This document shows positions 1 through 5,672 of a stretch of DNA of 6,400 bases, piece after piece. Made by a program: the position numbers and the translations under genes. How positions within the stretch are numbered: the stretch's first letter is position 1; the number at the start of each line of letters is the position of its first letter. Under the pieces are notes generated by a model that was given only the letters and a program-made list of their open reading frames with translations, was not told the DNA's origin and did no database searches. This DNA comes from Clostridiales bacterium UBA3277 (lineage in GTDB: Bacteria; Bacillota; Clostridia; Oscillospirales; Oscillospiraceae): NCBI GenBank assembly GCA_002362145.1, contig DETX01000068.1, forward strand, positions 10,227 through 16,626. The letters are read 5' to 3'.

Positions 1-1
1 C

Positions 2-931
2 TGGAACGACTGCCTGAACCTGGGGGGCGGCGAAAGCGCCATGGTCAGCTTCCTGCACCACTGGGCGCTTAGAAACTTTGTGGAGCTGGCGCAGAGGCTG
101 GGCCGGCAGGAGGATGCCGCCCGCTACAGCGCCATGGCAGAAAAAGTAAGGAATGTCTGTGAGCGGGTCCTCTGGGACGGCAAGTGGTACATCCGGGGCA
201 TTACCGCCCAGAACCGGAAAATCGGCACCCAGGCAGATACCGAGGGCAGGGTGCACATGGAGAGCAATACCTGGGCGGTGCTCTCCGGGGTGGCGGATTC
301 CGAGCGGGGAAGGCTGGCCATGGACGCGGTGGACGAGTATTTGTATACAGAATATGGTCTGATGCTCAACGCGCCCTGCTTTACGGTGCCGGACGATTCC
401 ATTGGCTTTGTCACCCGGGTCTATCCGGGCCTGAAGGAAAACGGCGCGATTTTCAGCCATCCCAACCCCTGGGCCTGGTGTGCCGAGGCCATGCTGGGCA
501 GGGGCAGCCGGGCCATGAAATTCTATAACGCCCTGTGCCCGGCCCTGCAAAACGACAAAATCGAGGTCCGCCGGGCGGAGCCCTACAGCTACTGCCAGTT
601 CGTGGCGGGACGGGACCACACCGCCTTTGGCCGGGCCCACCATCCCTTTATGACCGGCTCCGCGGGCTGGGCCTATTACGCGGCCACCCAATATCTGCTG
701 GGGGTCCGCCCGGGCTTTGACGAGCTGGTCATCGACCCCTGCATCCCCGGGGACTGGAAGGAATTTTCCGTCCGGCGGAAGTGGCGGGGGGCGGAATATC
801 GCATCCATGTGGCAAATCCCAGGGGCGTGGAGAAGGGGGTCGCCGGGATGACCCTGAACGGCGTGGCGGTGGACCGCGTTCCCGCGCAGCAGCCGGGAAG
901 CGTGGCGGAAATTGACGTGGTCATGGGATAG
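2..931 (+). CDS. GH94 family glycoside phosphorylase, C-terminal part (5' truncated by window edge)
   Basis: This is the last 309 codons of a cytoplasmic inverting phosphorylase of family GH94 (cellobiose/cellodextrin/laminaribiose/chitobiose phosphorylase group), which splits a beta-linked disaccharide or oligosaccharide with phosphate into an alpha-sugar 1-phosphate and a shortened sugar. The open frame reaches the left edge and begins WNDCLNLGGGES. In GH94 this follows the catalytic acid Asp of the DWND motif, and base 1 (c) fits the third base of that Asp codon. Further family marks are EPYSYCQFVAG (codon 193 on; the family's EPYxY acceptor-site Glu and Tyr are present), MTGSAGW (codons 217-223, phosphate-binding Thr-Gly region) and the LLGVRP...IDPCIP...RGAEY tail. 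Family members are usually about 800 residues, so roughly 60% lies upstream. An internal ATG at 41 is not the real start, because the conserved motif lies before it. The mutase gene follows after 11 nt, suggesting one operon. The substrate cannot be fixed from this fragment. Confidence 0.88.
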   Translation, partial: WNDCLNLGGGESAMVSFLHHWALRNFVELAQRLGRQEDAARYSAMAEKVRNVCERVLWDGKWYIRGITAQNRKIGTQADTEGRVHMESNTWAVLSGVADSERGRLAMDAVDEYLYTEYGLMLNAPCFTVPDDSIGFVTRVYPGLKENGAIFSHPNPWAWCAEAMLGRGSRAMKFYNALCPALQNDKIEVRRAEPYSYCQFVAGRDHTAFGRAHHPFMTGSAGWAYYAATQYLLGVRPGFDELVIDPCIPGDWKEFSVRRKWRGAEYRIHVANPRGVEKGVAGMTLNGVAVDRVPAQQPGSVAEIDVVMG

Positions 932-936
932 GAGAG
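931..936 (+). promoter_or_regulatory. Ribosome binding site of the phosphohexomutase gene
   Basis: GGAGAG begins on the last base of the phosphorylase stop codon and ends 6 nt before the ATG at 943. The overlap of stop codon and Shine-Dalgarno sequence points to translational coupling within one transcript. It also supports the 943 start. Confidence 0.75.
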
Positions 937-942
937 AGAAAC

Positions 943-2355
943 ATGATTCAATTTGGAACCGGCGGCTGGCGGGCAGTGATTGCCGATGAGTTTACAAAAG
1001 CCAATATCCGGCTGCTGACAGCGGGACTGTGCAGCCTGATGCACGAGGAAGGACTGGACGGCTCCCAGGTCTGCGTGGGCTACGACCGGCGCTTTCTTTC
1101 CAAGGAGTCCGCCCACTGGGTGGCGGAGGTGCTGGCGGGATACGGCTATCACGCCATGATGGTAAATCGCTCCTCCCCCACGCCGCTGATTATGTTCACG
1201 GTGAAAATGCTGGGCCTTCCCTACGGCATGGCCGTAACGGCCAGCCACAACCCTGCCATTTACAACGGCATCAAGGTATTTACCGCGGGGGGACGGGACG
1301 CGGACCAGGGGGTGACCGCCAAAATTGAGGCGCACATCCGAACCGTGGACCCGGAGAAGATCGCCTCTGTAGACTACGACGAGGCAGTGCGCCTGGGGAT
1401 GGTGGAGGAAATCTACCCCTTCAACGAGTATATTGACAGCATTCTGCAATTTGTGGACGTGGACAGAATCAAGCGGGCCCGGCTGCGGATTGCCATTGAT
1501 CCCATGTACGGCGTCAGCCAGAGCTGTCTGCGAACCATCCTGCTGACCTGCCGCTGCGACGTGGACGTGATTCATGAGCAGCACGACACCCTCTTCGGCG
1601 GGAAAATGCCCGCCCCCAGCGAGGATACGCTGCGGATTCTCAGCGGCTATGTGGTGGACAACTGCTGCCATCTGGGCATCGCCACCGACGGCGACGCGGA
1701 CCGGCTGGGGGTCATCGACGAAAACGGCCACTATGTCCCCGCCAATACGCTGCTGGTGCTGCTGTACTACTACCTGCTGCAATACCGGGGCTGGAAGGGC
1801 CCCTGCGTCCGCAACAACTCCACCACCTGTCTGCTGGACCGGGTGGCGGCGGATTTCGGGGAAAGCTGCCATGAGGTTCCCGTGGGCTTTAAGCACATCT
1901 CCGCGAAAATGGCCGAGACCGGGGCGATTATCGGCGGAGAGTCCTCCGGAGGCCTTGCGGTCCGGGGGCATATCGCGGGCAAGGACGGGATTTACGCCGC
2001 GGCGCTGCTGGTGGAGATGCTGGCGGTGACGGGCAAGTCCGTTTCCCAGCTGTATGGGGAAATCACGGACAAATACGGGATGCTTTTCTACGAGGACGGA
2101 GCCTACGCCATGACGCCCGCCCGGAAAGCGGATCTGCGGCGGCGGCTGTTTGAAGAAAAGCGCCTGCCGGACTTTGGCCGGGAAATCACCCGGGTCAGCT
2201 ATGACGACGGCTGCAAGGTGTATTTCGCGGACGACAGCTGGGTCATCTGCCGGTTCTCCGGCACGGAGCCGCTGCTGCGGATTGCCGCGGAGGGAAATAC
2301 CAGGGCCCAGGCGGCGAGCCATCTGCAAACCTGGAAAAACGCGCTGGAAATATAA
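943..2355 (+). CDS. Alpha-D-phosphohexomutase (phosphoglucomutase/phosphomannomutase family)
   Basis: This 470-residue cytoplasmic enzyme interconverts hexose 1-phosphate and 6-phosphate through a phosphoserine and a bound sugar bisphosphate. All four functional loops of the superfamily are visible in order: the phosphoserine loop TASHNP (residues 99-104, Ser101), the Mg-binding loop DGDADR (249-254), the sugar-specificity loop GGESSGG (331-337), and the phosphate-binding loop RFSGTEP (437-443). The N-terminal FGTGGWR (4-10) and VGFKHI (314-319) are also typical. The length is normal for a four-domain member and no key residue is lost. It lies 11 nt behind a GH94 phosphorylase and a terminator follows it. 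The likely role is therefore to turn the phosphorylase product, glucose 1-phosphate or a related sugar 1-phosphate, into the 6-phosphate for glycolysis. Sequence alone does not separate glucose from mannose or GlcNAc specificity, so I give no symbol. Confidence 0.93.
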   Translation: MIQFGTGGWRAVIADEFTKANIRLLTAGLCSLMHEEGLDGSQVCVGYDRRFLSKESAHWVAEVLAGYGYHAMMVNRSSPTPLIMFTVKMLGLPYGMAVTASHNPAIYNGIKVFTAGGRDADQGVTAKIEAHIRTVDPEKIASVDYDEAVRLGMVEEIYPFNEYIDSILQFVDVDRIKRARLRIAIDPMYGVSQSCLRTILLTCRCDVDVIHEQHDTLFGGKMPAPSEDTLRILSGYVVDNCCHLGIATDGDADRLGVIDENGHYVPANTLLVLLYYYLLQYRGWKGPCVRNNSTTCLLDRVAADFGESCHEVPVGFKHISAKMAETGAIIGGESSGGLAVRGHIAGKDGIYAAALLVEMLAVTGKSVSQLYGEITDKYGMLFYEDGAYAMTPARKADLRRRLFEEKRLPDFGREITRVSYDDGCKVYFADDSWVICRFSGTEPLLRIAAEGNTRAQAASHLQTWKNALEI

Positions 2356-2360
2356 AAACC

Positions 2361-2400
2361 GGGTATCCCCGCGCAATTGCCGGGGGTACCCTTTCTTTTT
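2361..2400 (+). terminator. Rho-independent terminator after the phosphohexomutase
   Basis: An 11-bp stem pairs 2361-2371 (GGGTATCCCCG) with 2381-2391 (CGGGGGTACCC). It contains one T-G wobble, a 9-nt loop, and is followed directly by TTTCTTTTT. It starts 5 nt after the stop codon and closes the phosphorylase-mutase transcript. The loop contains the palindrome GCAATTGC, which may add inner pairing or stacking. Confidence 0.88.
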
Positions 2401-2428
2401 CCCCGGGGCTGTGATAAGATGAGAAAAA

Positions 2429-2435
2429 GGGGGGA
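2429..2435 (+). promoter_or_regulatory. Ribosome binding site of the histidine kinase (weak, G-rich)
   Basis: GGGGGGA lies 6 nt before the ATG at 2442. It is a poor Shine-Dalgarno sequence compared with the GGAG sites of the neighbouring genes, which suggests modest translation, as expected for a sensor kinase. No convincing promoter was found in the 41 nt between the terminator and this site; the best -10-like hexamer, TAAGAT at 2415-2420, lacks a good -35 partner. Confidence 0.5.
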
Positions 2436-2441
2436 CCCAAA

Positions 2442-4094
2442 ATGAAAAGAATCTCTCTGCGGTCCGGACTGGTCAGCGCCATCCTGATCTGCTGGCTGAT
2501 GCCGATTGTCATTATTGTGACGCTGTCGGGGCTTCTGCTCAACAACAATTACCAAAAATCCATTCAGCAGGAAATCCGCTCCGAGGCGGAAAACGCCCTG
2601 GATCAGGTGCGGATGCAGCTTGAGGACGCGATCTGGGACTCCAAGGCGGTGTCCTATGACGGAATCGTCCGGGGGGCCTACCGGAGCTATTTGCTGGATG
2701 GGGACAGCGCCCTGCTGTACCGCAGCGTCAGCGACTATTTAAGCCAGAGCTTTTCCCGGGAGAGCCGGTATCGGGCGGCGTTTATCCGTTTTTGGGGGGA
2801 TGAGGCCGACGCCAGCGCCTATGTGCTGTGCCGGGGCACCACCGGGTATGATCTTCTGATGCAGTGCCAGCATGTGGCGCCGCGGATTGTGGAGGCCATG
2901 GCCGATACGGATACCGGCATCCGCTTTTTGTACCTGGACGACTCACTGTATATGGCCAGAAACCTCTTGGACAATCACTTCAAGCCCTATGCCACCATTG
3001 CCATGCTCCTGGAGCCGGAGGTGATCTTTCAGAGCCTGGAGGTCATCGGCAGGGTCAGCAGCCTGCGGCTCTGGGTGGACGGCTGCCCGGTTCCCCTGAC
3101 CGGGGAGGCCGCCGCCTCCGGCGACGGGGAGATCCGGTATACCCTGGATGTGGAGGGCCACGAGCTGGCCTTCTCGGCGTATCCGGAGGCCTATAACATC
3201 TGGCGGGACACCCCCTGGCTGGGCTGGGCGGTGGCCGGGGTGGCGCTGATGGTGCTGCCGCTGGTGGTGGGGATGATCAGCCTGTTCTACCGCCACGTCA
3301 CCTCCCCGGTGGAGGTGCTCTCCCAGGCGAACGCCCAGGTGCAGTCCGGCCAGCGGGGGTATCAGATCTCCCACCGGGCCCCCAATGCGGAATTTGAAAA
3401 GCTGTACAACAATTTTAACGCCATGTCCACGGAGCTGAAAAGTCAGTTTGAGCGCTCCTATCAGGAGCAGCGGGCCACCCAGAAGGCCCAGATCAAGGCC
3501 CTGCAATCCCAGATTAACCCCCATTTTTTGAATAATACCCTGGAGATTATCAGCTGGGAGGCAAGGCTTGCGGACAACGAGCGGGTCTGCGCCATGATCG
3601 AGGCCCTGTCCACCATGCTGACGGCGGCCCTGGACCGGGACGGAAGAACCCAGATCCCCCTGTCCGAGGAGCTGGGGTATGTGGAGGCGTATCTGTACAT
3701 CATCCGGGAGCGGCTGGGAGGGGCCCTGCAGATCAGCCAGCAGATCGACCCGGAAATGAAGGAGCAGCTGATTCCCAGGTTAATTTTGCAGCCGATTGTG
3801 GAAAACGCCGTGGAGCACGACATCACCGCCAACCGGGGCGGCCGTCTGGTGCTGCGGGGGCGGCAGGAGGGGGGAGAGATCCTGCTGGAAGTGGAGCACG
3901 ATGGCACCATGACCGAGGCCGACCGGGAGAACATCCGCCGCCTGGCCTCCGCAGAGGACCCGGGAAAGGGCCGGGTGGGTCTGCGGAACGTCTACCGGCG
4001 GCTCAAGCTCCTCTACGGCGACGCGGGGAATCTGACCATTGAGGAAGTGCGCCCCGGAACCATTCTGGCCCGGATTCGCTTTCCAAAGGGCTGA
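2442..4094 (+). CDS. YesM/LytS-type membrane sensor histidine kinase
   Basis: This 550-residue sensor kinase should autophosphorylate on His and pass phosphate to an AraC-type response regulator of the YesN kind. Visible parts are a first membrane helix (about residues 9-33), an extracytoplasmic sensor of about 225 residues without a family motif I recognise, a second membrane helix (about 259-283), a HAMP segment (about 284-336) and a charged coiled-coil linker (about 333-357). The His_kinase motif QINPHFLNNTLE follows (His361). The ATPase domain has PIVENAVEHD (N-box Asn455), HDG (Asp487-Gly488) in place of the common DNG, and GRVGLRNV (510-517). YesM kinases usually sit next to their regulator and a sugar ABC transporter. 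Here the transporter follows, but no regulator lies on either side inside the window. The ligand is likely a carbohydrate or an import-related signal (inference). Confidence 0.92.
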   Translation: MKRISLRSGLVSAILICWLMPIVIIVTLSGLLLNNNYQKSIQQEIRSEAENALDQVRMQLEDAIWDSKAVSYDGIVRGAYRSYLLDGDSALLYRSVSDYLSQSFSRESRYRAAFIRFWGDEADASAYVLCRGTTGYDLLMQCQHVAPRIVEAMADTDTGIRFLYLDDSLYMARNLLDNHFKPYATIAMLLEPEVIFQSLEVIGRVSSLRLWVDGCPVPLTGEAAASGDGEIRYTLDVEGHELAFSAYPEAYNIWRDTPWLGWAVAGVALMVLPLVVGMISLFYRHVTSPVEVLSQANAQVQSGQRGYQISHRAPNAEFEKLYNNFNAMSTELKSQFERSYQEQRATQKAQIKALQSQINPHFLNNTLEIISWEARLADNERVCAMIEALSTMLTAALDRDGRTQIPLSEELGYVEAYLYIIRERLGGALQISQQIDPEMKEQLIPRLILQPIVENAVEHDITANRGGRLVLRGRQEGGEILLEVEHDGTMTEADRENIRRLASAEDPGKGRVGLRNVYRRLKLLYGDAGNLTIEEVRPGTILARIRFPKG

Positions 4095-4164
4095 GAAGGA
4101 ACGGAAACCCCGGGAGTTTTTGGGGCAGACGCCAAGGATGGACAAGAAACCGCAACCTGGGCGA

Positions 4165-4193
4165 TTGTGCATTGTGTTGAGATTTTGTAAGAT
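4165..4193 (+). promoter_or_regulatory. Candidate promoter for the sugar-binding protein gene
   Basis: A locally AT-rich stretch in an otherwise GC-rich region contains TTGTGC (4165-4170) and TAAGAT (4188-4193) separated by 17 nt. The hexamers match the sigma-A consensus at 3 and 4 of 6 positions. Alternatives in the same stretch are TTGAGA at 4177-4182 and TATAGA at 4193-4198, but their spacing is worse. The position, 55 nt before the gene start, is plausible. The AT-rich shift is stronger evidence than the hexamers themselves. Confidence 0.4.
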
Positions 4194-4201
4194 ATAGACA
4201 C

Positions 4202-4220
4202 TGACATGGGTGAAATGTCA
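4202..4220 (+). promoter_or_regulatory. Inverted repeat upstream of the sugar-binding protein, possible operator
   Basis: TGACAT (4202-4207) and ATGTCA (4215-4220) form a perfect 6-bp inverted repeat around a 7-nt spacer, just after the candidate -10 and before the ribosome binding site. This is a usual place for a repressor operator, or it could form a small 5' leader hairpin. No regulator is assigned. A six-base repeat can occur by chance, so confidence is limited. Confidence 0.35.
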
Positions 4221-4232
4221 CAACTAAAATTC

Positions 4233-4241
4233 AAAGGAGAG
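4233..4241 (+). promoter_or_regulatory. Strong ribosome binding site that fixes the start of the sugar-binding protein
   Basis: AAAGGAGAG is close to the full anti-Shine-Dalgarno complement, and its GGAG core ends 8 nt before the ATG at 4248. It shows that translation starts at 4248 and not at the in-frame ATG at 4206, which would place 14 extra residues before the lipoprotein signal peptide. Confidence 0.85.
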
Positions 4242-4247
4242 ACCACT

Positions 4248-5594
4248 ATGAAAAAGATCATCGCTTTTCTGCTCGTCACCTGTATGTGTCTTGGGATGGC
4301 TGCCTGCGGCGGCAAGACTCCCGCTCCCACCGAGTCGGCACAAAAGGCAGCCGAGGGGACCACTGCCGCGGCTGCGGAGCCCGCTCCCGCTCGGAGTGTT
4401 ACCCTGAACGTCGTCACCTCCTACGGCGGCGATGACGGCAACCGGAAGAACTTTGAAAACGCCGTGGCCGCCTATGAGGCCTCCACCGGCAACAAGGTCA
4501 ACGACGGCTCCGCCACCTCCAACGAGGAGTGGAAAGCCAAGGTCCTGACGGACTTCGAGACCGGTTCCGAGCCTGATGTTCTGTTCTTCTTCACCAATGC
4601 CGACGCCGAGCCCATTGTCAGCGCGAACAAGGTCGTCTCCATTGAGGAGATCCGCGCTGTCTACCCCGACTACGCCTCCAACATGAAGGATGCCATGATG
4701 GCCCAGGCCGCCGACGGCAAGCACTACGCGGTTCCCTCCGCCGGTTTCTGGGAGAATATGTTCGTGAACAAGAGCGTGCTGGAGGCCTGCAACGTGGCCA
4801 TGCCCGGCCCCGACTACACCTGGGATCAGTTCCTGGCCGACTGCCAGACCATCAAGGACGCCGGTTACACCCCCATCGCCTGCTCTCTGTTTGAGGTTCC
4901 CCACTACTGGTTCGAGTTCTGCGTCATGAACAACGGCACCCTGGCCGACCAGCTGGAGCTTCCCAAGCTGGACGCCGGCGGCAAGCTGGTGGACGACGCC
5001 GTCTCCCAGAAGTGGATTGCCGCCCTGGAGGACATGAAGGCTCTGTATGAGGCAGGCTATTTCGCCGACAACACCCTCACCGCCACCGACGCCGAGACCG
5101 TGGCCCTCTTTGGCGAGGGCGAGGCTGCCTTCCTCATCGACGGCTCCTGGAAGTGCGGTTATTTCGCGGAAAACCATGCCGATAACCTGGAAGATTACGT
5201 CGTCAGTTGTGTCCCCGGTAAGGGCAGCCGCCCCGCCACCGACGCCATCGGCGGTATCTCCATGGGCTACTTCATCACCCGCAAGGCCTGGGACGATCCC
5301 GACAAGCAGGCCGCCGCTGTGGAATTCGTGAAGCAGCTGACCAGCGATGAAGTCTTAAGCACCTTCGTCACCACCGAGGTCACCGCCCTGAAGAACGGCG
5401 CCGCACCCAGCGGCCTGAACGCCATTCAGGAATCCGCCGCCAAGTGCAACGCCAGCATCACCGGCGTTGTGGGCGCGGTTCAGGATACCATCACCGCTGA
5501 GGCCAAGGGCGACCTGTTCGCCAACGTGCAGAAGGTCGTCACCGGCCAGATGACTGCCGCCGAGGCCGTGGAATCCGCCATGAAGCTCAACTAA
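4248..5594 (+). CDS. Sugar ABC transporter substrate-binding lipoprotein (CUT1, SBP_bac_1 type)
   Basis: This 448-residue extracellular lipoprotein should capture a sugar or oligosaccharide and deliver it to the permease encoded next. The signal peptide starts MKKIIAFLLV and ends in the lipobox MAAC, making Cys20 the lipidated first mature residue. An Ala/Pro/Thr-rich tether follows (about 23-48). The binding fold then begins at VTLNVVTSYG (51 on), with FENAVAAYEASTG (69-81), TWDQFLADCQTIKDAGYTP (191-209) and the family mark GEAAFLIDGSW (291-301). The length is usual for the family. Codon use differs from the neighbours: after residue 37 every Gly codon is GGC or GGT and Lys is almost always AAG, as expected for a highly expressed gene. 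Seven cysteines follow the lipid Cys, many for an exported protein. The ligand cannot be read from the sequence; the nearby GH94 phosphorylase suggests a beta-linked di- or oligosaccharide. Confidence 0.93.
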   Translation: MKKIIAFLLVTCMCLGMAACGGKTPAPTESAQKAAEGTTAAAAEPAPARSVTLNVVTSYGGDDGNRKNFENAVAAYEASTGNKVNDGSATSNEEWKAKVLTDFETGSEPDVLFFFTNADAEPIVSANKVVSIEEIRAVYPDYASNMKDAMMAQAADGKHYAVPSAGFWENMFVNKSVLEACNVAMPGPDYTWDQFLADCQTIKDAGYTPIACSLFEVPHYWFEFCVMNNGTLADQLELPKLDAGGKLVDDAVSQKWIAALEDMKALYEAGYFADNTLTATDAETVALFGEGEAAFLIDGSWKCGYFAENHADNLEDYVVSCVPGKGSRPATDAIGGISMGYFITRKAWDDPDKQAAAVEFVKQLTSDEVLSTFVTTEVTALKNGAAPSGLNAIQESAAKCNASITGVVGAVQDTITAEAKGDLFANVQKVVTGQMTAAEAVESAMKLN

Positions 5595-5613
5595 CTACTT
5601 AGCTTTTTCTCCC

Positions 5614-5650
5614 GGGGGCTGCTGCGGAAAGCGGCAGCCCCCTTCTCATT
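5614..5650 (+). terminator. Strong hairpin between binding protein and permease (partial terminator or mRNA stabiliser)
   Basis: A 12-bp stem pairs 5614-5625 (GGGGGCTGCTGC) with 5631-5642 (GCGGCAGCCCCC), with one T-G wobble and the 5-nt loop GGAAA. The following TTCTCATT is a poor T-tract, so termination is probably incomplete. In binding-protein operons such hairpins commonly protect the upstream mRNA and let only part of transcription reach the permease genes. The permease starts 30 nt after the stem, with no clear promoter of its own. Confidence 0.7.
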
Positions 5651-5657
5651 AAAAGAA

Positions 5658-5662
5658 AAGGA
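5658..5662 (+). promoter_or_regulatory. Ribosome binding site of the permease
   Basis: AAGGA ends 10 nt before the ATG at 5673. The next in-frame ATG at 5682 would be 19 nt away, so 5673 is preferred. The ATG at 5662 is out of frame and overlaps this site. Confidence 0.6.
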
Positions 5663-5672
5663 TGGTGCGGCC

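Noticed and set aside
676..2376. 566-codon open frame on the - strand, covering the whole mutase gene and the end of the phosphorylase
   Set aside because: The + strand frame there has all mutase motifs. The antisense frame is His/Pro/Arg-rich without a recognisable domain and crosses the terminator; it arises from high GC and codon bias.
2943..3524. 193-codon open frame on the - strand inside the kinase gene
   Set aside because: It overlaps a complete kinase with an intact H-box and membrane helices, and its translation is Leu/Gly/His-rich without family marks.
4106..4125. Possible terminator after the kinase (CCCC / TTTTT / GGGG)
   Set aside because: Only four bases pair and the T-run lies inside the loop instead of after the stem, so read-through from kinase to binding protein cannot be excluded.
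4145..4158. Possible catabolite-control (cre) site AGAAACCGCAACCT
   Set aside because: The left half resembles the cre consensus, but the right half does not, and the site lacks the expected symmetry.
4206..4250. Upstream start for the sugar-binding protein (ATG at 4206)
   Set aside because: It lacks a ribosome binding site, lies inside the inverted repeat, and would put 14 residues before the signal peptide; the ATG at 4248 has an excellent site.
4224..5177. 317-codon open frame on the - strand opposite the sugar-binding protein
   Set aside because: Gly/Val-rich low-complexity translation, a product of the GGC/GCC codon bias on the + strand. No ribosome binding site or domain supports it.
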